Of a DNA stretch of 64,000 nucleotides, positions 1-11,626 are shown piece after piece. Within the stretch, counting starts at the first letter, position 1, and every line of letters begins with the position of its first letter. Where the stretch lies: contig CATNEN010000039.1 in assembly GCA_950097015.1 (NCBI GenBank), positions 18,469,501-18,533,500 on the forward strand, written 5' to 3'. The notes beneath the pieces are model-generated. The model saw only the letters and a list, made by a program, of their open reading frames with translations. It was not told the DNA's origin and ran no database searches. Source of the DNA: Macrostomum hystrix (Eukaryota; Platyhelminthes; Macrostomidae). The translations under genes and the position numbers were made by a program.

Positions 1-4
1 ACGC

Positions 5-1087
5 GTGCGCGCGGATCCGGAACTGCGAGAACGGCTTCAGAGAATGGGCGCCGGCGGGTTTGCCAACAGGTCGAACTACGGCGGAGGCCGCGGTAGCTCT
101 GGCCGCAGCGGATTAGGTAGGCCTTACGGATATGGCCATCAGCAGCATCAGCAGCAGGCGCACTATTCTAATAACAGCGAAAGTCGAGGCTATCGTCGAT
201 CCCGATCTAGATCCCAATCTCGATCGAGAGTTAGATCGCATTCAAGATCCCAATCTCGAGATTGGACTCGATCCAGATCCAGATCCCAATATCGATCCCA
301 GTCTAGATCCCGTTCCGGGTCACAGTCGAGGTCTCAGCAGCGGTCCAGGTCCCGGTCTCCGTCCCGCACTCCGTCTGGCAGCGGTTACAGGCAGCAGCAG
401 CAGCAGCAGCAGCTGTCGTCGCCGCCGCAGTTTTCAGATTCCCAGCACATCAGCAGGGATAAAAAGCGAAAAAAGCACAGAAAGAGGCGCAGAAGCAGCA
501 GCGGCGGCGGCGGCAGCGGCAGCAAAAGCAGCGCCAGCAGCATCAGCAACTCCAGCCGGCATCGTCGTCCGCACAGCAGTCGAAGGAGCAGCCGAAGCAG
601 TCGGCCGGGTCGATTTGATGCAGCCGTTGGTGGCAGCGGCGACCGGCTGTCGCCTTTACAGCCTCCGCCGCCTCCACCGTCTCTGCCGCCAGCGCCGCCG
701 CCGCCGCCGCCGCAGGAGTCGCCGCCGGATTCGCCGCACCTGCCACCGGCGCCGCCGGATTCGGCTTTGGCCAACTCGTTGGCAGCCGCTGCTGCCGCAG
801 CCGACGCGGCCGACGCTTCGCCGGGTAGCAGCGCCGGAGCCGGGCGCGCCCTTTCCGAGTCGAGTCTGCGCAAATTGCGCCTGAAAAAAACCGAATTAGA
901 AGAATCCTACAGGCAGGACTGCGACACCTTCACCATTGTGGTGAAGATGCTCATCAGCAAGGATCCGCAGCTGGAGATTCGGATTCGGGCAGCCCTGAAG
1001 GAGACTCTGCGCGAGATTGGCCAGCAGTGCGTTGAAGAGCTGCGCGACTATGTGCGCCATCTTGATGATAATCAGGCTGCGATCTGA
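5..1087 (+). CDS. Periphilin-like nuclear protein, 3' part of gene
   Basis: The frame is open from the left window edge to a stop at 1087, so the 5' part of the gene lies outside. About 360 residues are visible. A Gly/Arg start (residues 1-45) is followed by a dense Arg-Ser region (about 60-125), a poly-Gln run, a Lys/Arg-rich stretch, poly-Pro (about 225-245), poly-Ala (about 262-272) and a conserved-looking helical tail from residue 288. The tail contains YRQDCDTF, VVKMLISKDP and CVEELRDYV, which I recognise as the periphilin-1 C-terminal pattern. Periphilin is known as a nuclear RNA-associated protein of the HUSH silencing complex; that role is transferred by similarity only. The low-complexity middle cannot be used for homology. 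An RS-rich splicing factor with a similar tail is the alternative. Confidence 0.7.
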   Translation: MRADPELRERLQRMGAGGFANRSNYGGGRGSSGRSGLGRPYGYGHQQHQQQAHYSNNSESRGYRRSRSRSQSRSRVRSHSRSQSRDWTRSRSRSQYRSQSRSRSGSQSRSQQRSRSRSPSRTPSGSGYRQQQQQQQLSSPPQFSDSQHISRDKKRKKHRKRRRSSSGGGGSGSKSSASSISNSSRHRRPHSSRRSSRSSRPGRFDAAVGGSGDRLSPLQPPPPPPSLPPAPPPPPPQESPPDSPHLPPAPPDSALANSLAAAAAAADAADASPGSSAGAGRALSESSLRKLRLKKTELEESYRQDCDTFTIVVKMLISKDPQLEIRIRAALKETLREIGQQCVEELRDYVRHLDDNQAAI

Positions 1088-1339
1088 GGCAACTTGGCTT
1101 TGCAACCGCTTAGCGACGTGGCAATATTTGGTTGCTAATACTGTTGCTTTTGAGACTGAATCACTTTACTTTGTCTCTCTAGTTTTGTTAGAAAACTTTC
1201 TTTTTTAATTCGATTCTGTGTGTGGTTAGTGCCTTTGTTCTATTTCAAACAACATCGGATAAATGTGCTGTGGGTAACTGGGACATGTTATCGATTGGTG
1301 GATCAGTTGGCCTGTGGCTCATGAGGTGGCCATGTGACC

Positions 1340-2357
1340 TCTCTTTCACCATAGTCATAAAAAGTGGATCAATTGATTTTTGTCACCTGTGTCATAAAAG
1401 GCGGTCAATTGACCTTTCTGTCACCTGTGTCATAAAAGGTGGTTAATTGACCTCTCTGTCACCTGTGTCATAAAAGGCGGTTAATTAACCTCTCTGTCAC
1501 CTGTGTCATAAAAGGCGGTTAATTGACCTCTCTGTCACCTGTGTCATAAAAGGCGGTAAATTTACCTTTCTGTCACCTGTGTCATAAAAGGCGGTTAATT
1601 GACCTTTCCTGTCATCTGTGTCATGAAAGGCGGTCAACTGACCTCTCTGTCACCTGTGTCATAAAAGTGGATCAATTGACCTCTCTGTCATCTGTGTCAT
1701 GAAAGGCGGTCAATTGACCTCTCTGTCACATGTGTCATAAAAGGCGGTTAATTAACCTCTCTGTCACCTGTGTCATAAAAGGCGGTTAATTAACCTCTCT
1801 GTCACCTGTGTCATAAAAGGCGGTCAATTGACCTCTCTGTCATCTGTGTCATGAAAGGCGGTCAATTGACCTCTCTGTCACCTGTGTCATAAAAGGCGGT
1901 TTATTGACCTTTCTGTCACCTGTGTCATAAAAGGTGGTTAATTAACCTCTCTGTCACCTGTGTCATAAAAGGCGGTTAATTGACCTCTCTGTCACCTGTG
2001 TCATAAAAGGTGGTTAATTGACCTCTCTGTCACCTGTGTCATAAAAGGCGGTTAATTAACCTCTCTGTCACCTGTGTCATAAAAGGCGGTTAATTGACCT
2101 CTCTGTCACCTGTGTCATAAAAGGCGGTTAATTGACCTCTCTGTCACCTGTGTCATAAAAGGCGGTCAATTGACCTCTCTGTCACCTGTGTCATAAAAGG
2201 CGGTTAATTGACCTTTCTGTCACCTGTGTCATAAAAGGCGGTTAATTGACCTTTCTGTCACCTGTGTCATAAAAGGCGGTTAATTGACCTTTCTGTCACC
2301 TGTGTCATAAAAGGTGGTTAATTGACCTTTCTGTCACCTGTGTCATAAAAGGCGGTC
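1340..2357. repeat. 38-bp minisatellite with palindromic core, about 26 copies
   Basis: Head-to-tail units of 38 bp begin about 250 bp after the periphilin-like stop codon. Each unit carries a GG(T/C)(C/T)AATTGACC core, often the perfect 12-bp palindrome GGTCAATTGACC, followed by TCTCTGTCACCTGTGTCAT. Units differ by single substitutions such as TTAATTAACC against TTAATTGACC. The array may lie in the 3' UTR or just downstream of the gene. Confidence 0.95.
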
Positions 2358-2365
2358 AAGCATCT

Positions 2366-3767
2366 GTGCCATATGTGGGGACGGGGTCATATGACCTGTC
2401 TCTATCACGACTGTTATTTATAGTGTGGTCAGTTGACCCCTCCTGGTCAACGAAGTCATTGTTCGTTAGTTTATTTCTGGCTCCTCTCATTCAGCTTTTT
2501 TATAGATCTATATTAATCGGATCTCATTGGAAATGTCGCGGAAATTTTCAATTTTTCCTTACGTGCAGCTACTGTATTTGTATGAATATCTACAATCAAC
2601 TCCTTAATTTTATGTACTTAATAAAGTGTGCCAGTTATTCGAGTATATATTATTATTTATATGTCCGCTTAAATATATGTTAAGGAAATTAGTTTCAACC
2701 AAAAAGCTTGTTCTAAATAAGCTAGTATAACGTTTACTCGCTTAAATCAAAACACTTGTAATGCTTGTAAATAAATATTTTTAGTTCCACTTTCTTGACA
2801 GCAATACATTTTTTAGATGTTTCGTCTTTTTTTATTTGCATCCCAATTGCTGTGCGCTGCTATTATATATTTATTCTAAATGCTAATTTATTTATCACTA
2901 ATTCTATTGTTGTACGAGTAGTCGAGTACATGAAATTATCAATTCGACTCCACGAGGATTCGTTGCAATTACATATAACATTGTAGTCAGCACCAATAGT
3001 TAGTCATTTTTGCTCTGTTTTATGCTTCTCTTGTCTGTTTCGATAAACTTTAAATTGCGCTGTTTGCAGCCTTAATTCCTGACAGTCTAGTAAAATTAAC
3101 CGTTCGGCCCCACTTAACTTTCGTCTTCAGCTCTTTGCATTCTATAAAATAAATTACTTAATAGCGCTGAAAACGCGCTTTTTGTTACTTGCCTCGTTAC
3201 TGCAGTTTCATCTATCGTTAATTCTATAAGAAAGGACTTTAAGCGGTTTGTGTTTCGTTTTTTCTCCTTAGTTTAAAGAACACGTGTGATTAATTAAATA
3301 GAAAAAAATGCCGCTTGTAATCTTTGTATAGATGGTGTGTCTACTGCCACAAGGATGATTAGAATCAGCTTTTCTCTTAAAATAGACAGTGAAGAGTTGA
3401 TACTTGCGAACCCATCGCTGAACAAAATTAGTCATTTCTTGTTCAATTTAAATCCTTGAAACGTACTCCTTTTATTATTATTATTTTTTTTATCCAATAT
3501 AAAAATTATTCAAAATTATAAAAACAAACAAGTTTTTGCATTGTTAATGTAGTTATTTTTGTTTATTGTTTAAAAACGAACAAAATGTATAACCTAACAA
3601 TTTGACTACCGCTAATCATGCAATTTTAGCGAAACGGTTCACGCTGTCCATGTCTTGGACTCTAGGTGTGTTACCTTGCAAGTTGCTTGCTGATGATAAG
3701 CATTGGCTTGTCTGGTTTTAAAACTGCATAGAGATAAGTACTAACGTTTTTATTTGTTAAATTCCAA
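2366..3767. other. AT-rich intergenic stretch, no gene seen
   Basis: I see only short unsupported ORFs and homopolymer-rich sequence with several AATAAA-type motifs. No repeat structure, RNA gene or conserved protein is recognisable. Confidence 0.6.
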
Positions 3768-3827
3768 ATGCCAGTTTTACAAGGTAAATTTTCGTATTCT
3801 CGAGGCACTTTTATTGTTAAATGTACT

Positions 3828-6800
3828 ATGATCTCTGTCTTCGTTTTTTTGCTTCCCATCGGCTCTTTAGCTGTTTCATATCAGTGCAAAGATAGCTACT
3901 TTCAAAGTAACAAAAGAGAAATTATAACAACTGAAGAATCTATAGCTAATGGTGCTGTAGCATTGAAGACGCTTCATGCTTCATCATTACAATCTTGTGA
4001 GATGGCCTGCTGCAAGTACTATGGATGCAATGTTGCTATATATGAAACCACTGTAAGTATTTCTCCTAAGTACACATATTTTGTACCGTATTTTATTTTT
4101 AGTAAGTTAAGGAAATTAAGACTTGTCATGAGATAGCTTGCTATTTGAATAATTAAACCTTATAGGTTTAGCTTTTATTGTTCTCATATGTCAAATTTTA
4201 AATATAAACTGATTCTTTTTTAAAAGGCAAAAAATAGCCCACTGTAATTTTAGCTACACATTTTTGTTTATATAAAACAAAATGAAAATATATAAATTCA
4301 AGACTTTCAGAGAAAATGTTTTCAGTACTGTATATGCTTAAAAAGTTCTACTTAAATACCAATGAATATTCAAGCTAGACCCACTTTGTTTGGTTGTTGA
4401 AAACCTGGAAAATTTCTACTTAGCAATATACATTTTTAGCTTTTTTAGCATTTGCTATTATAAGAAATAAAGAATAAACAATATAAAAATTATATAATAA
4501 AAAGTATGTTAACTTAAAGCAAATATGTTTAATCACAGTTCTTGCTTAAACAGATACATTATATTAAACTTAATCATGTTATATATTAAATATTTTCATA
4601 CTGATCGTCTAGTAATGTGTCATATAGGCTCCTATAAATTTCTTTTTAGACAAAGAATCTTTGCTACCTATTCAACTGTGGCGAGGATGCCAGCCTGTGT
4701 GAATTCAAGCAGCATTCACGATACACTGCCAGTATCAGAATCAGCAACAGACTCAAACCATTTGAGCATGTGCCTGGCGAATTGAATGTGAGGGTCATCA
4801 AATGGCACACACAGCCAACTGCAGAAACCACTGCTACATGTGAGTTCAGTAATGACTAGTTTATGTGAGCTATTGTTTATTAATTACAGATTGAACCTTG
4901 GGGAATTAAAATCACTTACAGGACACTCAAGATTGGTGTAAGTATTAAATCTGTGTAAATGAAAATTGTTTGTTGAATTTTTTCGTCGACTAAAACTAAA
5001 ATTATTTTTTAAATTCAATGTCATTCAATTGTCTTCTGTGCATGTAGCACTAAAATTGCAAAATGAGTATTATTGTTTATTGCTTCAGATTTTTTGTAAG
5101 CTACTTTCTTATAAATGATGTGTTATTTTGTTTAAGTGTATGTCGATATAAAAAATTTGTGCGAAATAAAAAGCATGAAACATGACTTTGCAGCGCATGT
5201 TAACCTTAAAACTAAAGTGAAAATATATTGCCCAGCTAATCATTATTTTCTAACTTAACTTACAAAACGTAAACCTTTTACCTATAGCATAAAAATACAA
5301 ATTAGTTAACAAATCTAACCACTAACTCAAATTAGTTGCTAGACAGCTGCGTGCTCACAGGCGGCAGCAGCAGCAGCATCCCTGGTGCCCCCACCCGCCA
5401 GACATGCAGTTCCAATGCAAAGATGCCAATAAATTCCCGAGCTGCGTGGCCATCTACGATCGCTGCGACGGGTTTCCGCAGTGCGGTGACTCCAGCGACG
5501 AGGCCGACTGCTCAAAGTTGAGCGGTGAGAAATCCTGCATCAGACAGAAGAATCCCCACTTGTCAAATATTGTCAGAATAATACTCGCTTGTCAAATATT
5601 GTCAGAAGAATCCTCAGTTGTCAAATCTTGTCAGAGGAATCCCTACTTGTCAAATATTGTCAGAATAATACTCGCTTGTCAAATATTGTCAGAACAATCC
5701 TCACTTGTCAAATATGGTCAGAACAATCCTCACTTGTCAAATATGGTCAGAAGAATTCTCACTTGTCAAATATTGTCAGAAGAATACTCGCTTGTCAAAT
5801 ATTGCCAGAAGAATACTCGCTTGTCAAATCTTGTCAGAAGAATCCTCAGTTGTCAAATCTTGTCAGAAGAATCCTCAGTTGTCAAATATTGTCAGAAGAA
5901 TCCTCACTTGTCAAATATGGTCAGAACAATCCTCACTTGTCAAATATGGTCAGAACAATCCTCACTTGTCAAATATGGTCAGAACAATCCTCACTTGTCA
6001 AATATTGTCAGAAGAATACTCGCTTGTCAAATATTGTCAGAAGAATACCCGCTTGTCAAATCTTGTCAGAAGAATCCTCAGTTGTCAAATCTTCTCAGAA
6101 GAATCCTCAGTTGTCAAATCTTGTCAGAGGAATCCTCAGTTGTCAAATCTTGTCAGAGGAATCCTCAGTTGTCAAATCTTGTCAGAAGAATCCTCACTTG
6201 TCAAATCTTGTCAGAAGAATCCTCACTTGTCAAACTTTGTCAGAAGAATCCTCACTTGTCAAACTTTGTCAGAAGAATCCTCAACATTGTAGACCTCAGC
6301 GCTTAAGCTAGTATTAAAAGTATTTATTAACGGAAAATAAAGGAAAATGGCTAACCATTGTTTATCTGTAGAATAACCTCCATTTTATTCTAACGAAACA
6401 ATTAAAATTTGATTGGCAGTCTAATTAATCACTATTGGCAGAGTGGCAGAGCGGTCTTGTGTGATTCCCTCTCGCCCCAAGGTCAATGAGCTCGTGTCCG
6501 CGGCGAGGCCTTATTCATTTGTCGCTATGAGGGGCTAGCCTGTAAGGAACAATGAGATTATACCTGCGTGAGTAAAATGGGCAAAATTGTTATCTAAAAT
6601 CTCCACTTTTTGTTGAGCTCCTTTGAAACAATCGCACCTCTCGAGAACGTCGAAATATCCAAAGAATCTGGCAGAAGCTTCAGTAATGCATCCTTAGTAC
6701 GGACTTCATCACTTCTGAATTTCATCAGCTTGTCAAATGTGATATTTTTTGTGTTAAAGCCATTTGTTAAAGCCATAACTCAGAAAATTTAATGAAATCA

Positions 6801-7437
6801 AGTTTAGAATAGAATTTCCGTCAAAGTTAAATCGTCTAAATGTTTTCAGATTCGGCTAGCAAACGCGCGCCAACCTCCAGCGCGACCGAAGTAGTTAAAG
6901 ATTGTAAGTACTTTATCATGGCCGATATGTATAGAAAAAGTTGAATTGTGACTGTTTTGGTAGGCGTGTTTTAAAAAAGAACTATTTATTTTTCACTGTA
7001 AAGGTAAAAAAAATATCTGGAATGCATAAAAAGCTTGAGCTTGAGGTTGAGCAGTTTCCCTGAAAAATTGAATTCGTCCGATATGTATAGAAAATAGCAA
7101 GTTCAGTCCTTTGTAGTTTGTAATTTTGGTTTGTAAAAACAGCTTAAATAACCATTTAGATGTGGTCAGGCAGGGCGGACCGCCTCGTCCGCCGCCAACG
7201 CCGCCGCCTCCTCCGCCGCGACATTCTCTGGCGGACTCGCTAGCCGATCGGTATCATCAGGCGCGCGCCACTGTCATCGGCCTGGGCGTCGCCCTGGCCC
7301 TCACAATCGTGGCCATTGTTGCGTTGGGCTGCCGGCTTCGCCAGCTCAGGTCGCAGTTCGGAGTCGGTCGTCAAGGTAAGCTGCGCAGCCGCATGGTTGA
7401 CGATGAAGACTATTTAATCAACGGGATGTACCTGTGA
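3828..7437 (+). CDS. MANSC-LDLa single-pass membrane protein (LRP11-like), five exons
   Basis: Phase-consistent exons are 3828-4052, 4650-4839, 5336-5524, 6850-6903 and 7160-7437, giving about 311 aa. An in-frame ATG at 3768 would add 20 residues, but the one at 3828 gives a cleaner signal peptide (MISVFVFLLPIGSLAVS). Exons 1-2 encode a Cys-rich MANSC-type module including CCKYYGCNVAIYE. Exon 3 encodes an LDL-receptor class A repeat ending CDGFPQCGDSSDEADC, with the acidic Ca2+-binding residues present. Exon 5 has a Pro-rich stalk, one membrane helix (TVIGLGVALALTIVAIVAL), a short basic tail and the C-terminus DYLINGMYL, which I associate with LRP11. The PKD domain of vertebrate LRP11 is not seen. 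Introns hold a 29-bp array and a SINE. The ligand is unknown. The join from exon 2 to exon 3 rests on splice phase only. Confidence 0.75.
5548..6290. repeat. 29-bp minisatellite in intron of the MANSC-LDLa gene, about 25 copies
   Basis: The array starts 24 bp after the exon 3 donor. The unit is CTTGTCAAATATTGTCAGAA plus GAATCCTCA, with variable positions (TATTG/TATGG/TCTTG; AAGAAT/ACAAT). The unit lacks stop codons, so all three forward frames stay open for 195-300 codons. That is an artefact of the repeat rather than coding evidence. Confidence 0.95.
6434..6560 (+). mobile_element. tRNA-derived SINE copy (degenerate)
   Basis: A box A-like segment (GTGGCAGAGCGGTCTTG) lies about 40 bp before a box B-like segment (GAGCTCGTGTCCGCGGCGAG). 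This is the layout of a tRNA-Leu/Ser-like SINE head. The same head, in better condition, lies on the minus strand at 24,774-25,026. Boundaries and duplication are not clear. It sits in the intron before exon 4 of the MANSC-LDLa gene. Confidence 0.55.
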
Positions 7438-7984
7438 GCTCGATTTCATTTCCATTTCCATGTCAGTTTCATTTCCGAATGCTCCGCTAATGCTATTTAT
7501 GCTACTCACATTAAGCTTCGCTAGTAGTATCCACCGCATTTTATTGTCATTATAACATTATATCGATGAGAGTATATTTTTGGCCAATAAAATATCAGTT
7601 CCCATTTTACGAACAATCATTTTTTTATTCCTTATATGTTAATTGTTTACAGAGCTGGAAATTGTACTTACTGCCTTTGCTACATTATGCTAGTGGTACT
7701 ATGTGCAGTGGTACAAGTGCTTCTAATTGTGTTTTTATCGTTTTTTAAACATATTGTGCTTTTTGTTTTATCACACTGAGCAAATTGTTTCCGTAGCGTG
7801 ATTTGTTTATTTAGTCGGATTTTTTCAGCACATATTTAAATTTAAGTGCAGAATCATTGGAGTACCTTGTGTTTTTAATAAAGACACTAGTTTCAAACTA
7901 GACAATTAAACTTTCCAAAAAATGTTTTTAAAACTTACATTTTTCGTAAAAAAGTGTTTGCGTACCGCTGTTCCAGTGATTTTT
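7438..7984. other. 3' flank of receptor gene, nothing recognised
   Basis: AT-rich sequence follows the DYLINGMYL stop codon. An AATAAA-like motif near 7877 could serve polyadenylation. No gene or repeat is seen. Confidence 0.5.
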
Positions 7985-8600
7985 CAATTCAGAAAGCTGA
8001 CGATTTCTGATTGGCTAGGAGATTAAGTAAAGCAAAATAAAGATGAAAATACCTGATTGGCTATGAGATTTGTTGGTTCTTGGCACTTCCTACACTAAAA
8101 TATGACGATCTCTGATTGGTTGAGAGATTCATTAATTATCGCTACTTACACATCTAAAGATGGCGATCTCTGATTGGCTGGAAGATTCAATGGCGCCTCT
8201 TCACTATTTGCGTAAATATGATATCCTCCGATTGGCTGATTAAGAGATTGGGGTTCTTTTCGCAAGCTGACGATTTCTGATTGGCTGGGAGATTTATTAA
8301 TTATCGCTACTACACTTCTAAAGATGGCGATCTCTGATTGGCTGGAAGATTCAATGGCGCCTCTTCACTATATGCGTAAGGATGATATCCTCCGATTGGC
8401 TGATTAAGAGATTGTGGTTCTTTTCACAAGCTGACGATTTCTGATTGGCTGGGAGATTTATTAATTATCGCTATTTACACATCTAAAGATGGCGATCTTT
8501 GATTGGCTGGAAGATTCAAGGGCTCTCTTCACTATATGCGTAAAGATGATACGAGCGTATCCTCCGATTGGTTGAGTAAGAGATTGGGGTTCTTTTCGCA
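7985..8600. repeat. About 165-bp repeat, three copies, studded with CTGATTGGCT (CCAAT/NF-Y-type) motifs
   Basis: Two lead-in units at 7985-8090 are followed by three about 165-bp copies at roughly 8105-8270, 8270-8430 and 8430-8595. Eleven (C/T)(T/C)GATTGG cores occur about 50-60 bp apart, mostly CTGATTGGCT, which is the reverse complement of the textbook NF-Y site AGCCAATCAG. Whether they bind anything is inference. Confidence 0.85.
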
Positions 8601-9117
8601 AGTCCTCCCATCATAGAGTGACTTTAGGTTGGTGTATTTATTGGACGCCAAATTTTACTGTGAGGCTCGCACTGAACTATGTCAAAGAAGTTGAACTCCA
8701 TTTTACAACTGGGTCGATTCTTTGAGTTTTGCAGGCCGGGCAGAGCTGTTAAATTCAATATATTTTTTGCCGTCTTAATAAGGAAAAAACTAACAATAAA
8801 TCAAGCAATTCATTGCTAATGATATAGTTAAAAGTCCTGGTGTCTTTTGAAATAAAAAACTTACATTTATCGGCCAACAGAGCTCGCATTTTCCAGCTGA
8901 CAACTGTATATTTTGGCTAGCGATGTCAGTTTTATCGGAAAAAGTTAATTAACGAAAGAAAAACTGTCTTTTTGTAATATTTTGCCCTATGACGGCACAA
9001 GACTTTTGGTATTAGGCGAATGGCCGAAGCGCATGCATGCAGGTTACAATGGGATTTTATTGCCACAAAAAGTCTGGGACGAATTGAAACAAAAACTGCG
9101 ATTCGGCGAACACGCTA

Positions 9118-9340
9118 TGTTTGGGGGAATCGTTATTGCTGAGACATAGCGGGCGTCATTTAGACTGAACTCATTAGACAAGTCCATGCACTTGTATAAA
9201 AAAGATATTTGCTTTGTTGTGGGAACTAAAATCCTCAAATTATATTTGGGGAATCGTTATTGCTGAGACATAGCGGGCGTCTTTTAGACTGAACTCATTA
9301 GACAAGTGCATGGGCTTGTGTGAAAAATTATATTTGCCTC
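9118..9340. repeat. Tandem duplication of about 90-bp segments
   Basis: Two near-identical segments (9121-9212 and 9247-9338) share GAATCGTTATTGCTGAGACA, then TAGCGGGCGTC and GACTGAACTCATTAGACAAG, and differ at a handful of bases. They lie just 3' of the WD-like gene. No TIR or duplication was found, so this looks like a local tandem duplication. Confidence 0.9.
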
Positions 9341-9373
9341 CTACCGAAAAAATCACCAGTTATTCAGTGACAA

Positions 9374-11000
9374 TCATTGACCAATTTCACCCTGTCCTTG
9401 GCGGCACCAAAACGACTTCCTTGAAACTGGCACGTTGAAGTCGAATATGCACGCGTGCGCCGCTGAAAATGGCTTTGTTGACAGGTACTGCAGGTAAACT
9501 AGCATGTCCTCTGTGACTAGGTGAACGTAGGCGCGAGGCCATTCAGCTCTGAACAGAACGTGACCTGAGAGTGTCACACAAGAGTTAAGGATTTAGGCTG
9601 CAGTCAAGATTGGCGATGTTTTAAATAGTTTTTTTGTAATTAAACCCCAGACATTACTACTCACCTTCCATGTTGATAAGTAGTACGACGCTGTAGCTGC
9701 TGTAGTGCTTGGGCTGGTCGCCCTCATCGTGACCGTCGTGCTTGAAGACGAACAGGACGCCCAGCGAGCCAACCGGATAGATGTGGCTGGAGCCGCCCTC
9801 GCTGAACTTCATGCACTTGGACACGTCGAAGGTGCGCGGATTCGACAAGTTGCTGAGTGACTCAAAATTTGGAAAGAATTCCAGTGTCATATTTTGCCGA
9901 TTTAGCACAATAAGGTCTCCGGCTGTGCTAATCACGTGCTCGCACAAGATCGAGCCTGTGGACTTCTGCTTCTGCAGGCCTGATACTGATCGGGGCAGTC
10001 GATCCAACGAGTGTAGTTGCTTCAGAGTGATCGTGTCAACCAGGATGCATTTGGTCCGGCTGGATACGAACAGAAGTTTGCCATCAGGAGACAGTGAATA
10101 GTGCTCGCTGCGTTGGACATTTTGCTTGCTAAACTTGTTCAGTATCTTACGGTTGGCCGTGTCGTAGGAACAGAAGACAAGCGGCTTGCCATTTGTAGGA
10201 GGATCCTGCATCAAACCTGTCGCACCACCATGATTGACTTCGTCAGCTCCCTCAACTTTGGAGATAAGCAGGATGGTAGTTGGCGAGCTCCAATGGAAGC
10301 TGAGATATTTCTCCGTCTTGTTGAACCCGTTGATGCCAAGGAAGATGACCTGCTGCGGCACCATCACCTGCTCGTTCCAGAAGGTGAAGGTGGACTGGCG
10401 TCCGGCGCTCATCGGCTTGCGAGAGTCCTGCACGCACCAGAGAGCCCCCAGCGGGAACCGATGGTTATAGGCAGTTACCGTGGAAACCAGCTCGCCTAGC
10501 GAGGTCTGATACACGCCAACCTTTTCCATGGTGATCAGACTGTAAAACTCTATCTTTGACTGGAACACAACGCAGAGGTTGTCCCTATTGTCGTAGGAAA
10601 CAATGCCCCTTGGTCGGTGGTCAACATCAAATTCGATCGTTTTTTTCTTACAGTTGTTCTTCTCCTCTGGGACGCGCTTATTAATAAAGATCTTGATTTT
10701 ATCGGCTGTCAGGGCGGCGAAGTAGTTGCCAGTAAAGGCCAGCTCCGCTATGTTGACAGGGAAGCGGACATCCTGCGGATTGACGCCAATGATCCAATTC
10801 ACCTGGCGGCGAAGGTGCTCGCTACTGATCCTGGACTCGTCATTCTCCTCTAGTAGTGCCATATTGTTAACTGGCCTAGAGACTCCTGGATGACGAGAAA
10901 CTGCCCCAGTCAGTGCAGCCGTGTTAGCCCCAGCTGCTTTTAACTCGGAGTTGCGGCCAACATTGATGGTTTCACCCTCAGCGTTAGCAGTCGACGCCAT
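9374..11000 (-). CDS. WD/beta-propeller-like protein of unknown function, two exons
   Basis: Exon 1 runs from the ATG at 11,000 to 9665, where GGAAG|GTGAGT is the donor in phase 1. Exon 2 runs from 9564 (acceptor CTCTCAG) to the stop at 9374. Together they give about 508 aa. An in-frame TAA lies 9 bp upstream of the ATG. The body reads like a WD40-type propeller: blades of the form HYSLSPDGKLLFVSS and NIAELAFTGNYFAALTADK, with hydrophobic strands throughout. There is no signal peptide or membrane helix. The Ala/Thr/Ser-rich first 60 residues look disordered. I do not recognise the family. Without exon 2 the protein would end two codons after the splice site, so the two-exon model depends on that splice. 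The lectin gene upstream is on the same strand, but nothing suggests co-transcription. Confidence 0.7.
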
Positions 11001-11626
11001 TGGCAATCGTTAAAAAGCTCGACCTGATGGCTGGCGATGAGTTTTTGAACTATAGTTCGAGTTAATCTTGCTCTGCTGTGCCTTAATAGTTCTATAGAAA
11101 GTTCAAACAACGCTAAAATACTGCTTCTGCGTGTTATCAAGTGGCTTAAAGCTAAGGGACGCGAAGAATACAGCCCTGAGCAAACAAGAAGTTGGGACAT
11201 AGACATTAATCGCTTACCTTGCGTCCGCTCTTTGCATGTGTGATATTGCAACCCGGTTTCTACACAAATAACAACTAAGCTGTGTCAGCAAAGCTTTTAA
11301 AGTGGTTTGTTTCTCTTTATTATAGAAATTGCTGCTTCTTCTTTCTACGAGCAATAACCGAAGTCATTTTTCTAGATTTGGTTCATAGCGTACTATAAGC
11401 TTACTTCGTCACACGCAGCTAGGGTGTGGTTTCATTTATATTTGCGCAGGAGCGCGTGTACATTAGAATTATAGCGATCCGTGCATATTGCTCACCCTTC
11501 ATCGATCTTGCACGGCAACCAGTTGATGTACATCACTTTACAACGATTGAAACAGAATTGAATTGAAAGTTTTACGTAAATATGTAGCAACGAGTACGCT
11601 GTGTTGCTAACAACAGCTTTTAGACC
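11001..11626. other. Intergenic, upstream of the WD-like gene
   Basis: This stretch should hold the promoter of the minus-strand WD-like gene and the 3' end of the lectin gene. No TATA box, RNA gene or repeat was convincingly seen. Confidence 0.5.

Noticed and set aside
132-884. Second forward and two reverse frames over the periphilin-like gene
   Set aside because: Shadows of the GC-rich, low-complexity RS/Pro/Ala region; only the frame ending at 1087 carries the conserved tail.
5404-6306. Three overlapping frames of 195-300 codons after the LDLa exon
   Set aside because: Only the first 40 codons are the LDLa exon; the rest is a 29-bp array open in every frame, behind a good splice donor at 5524.
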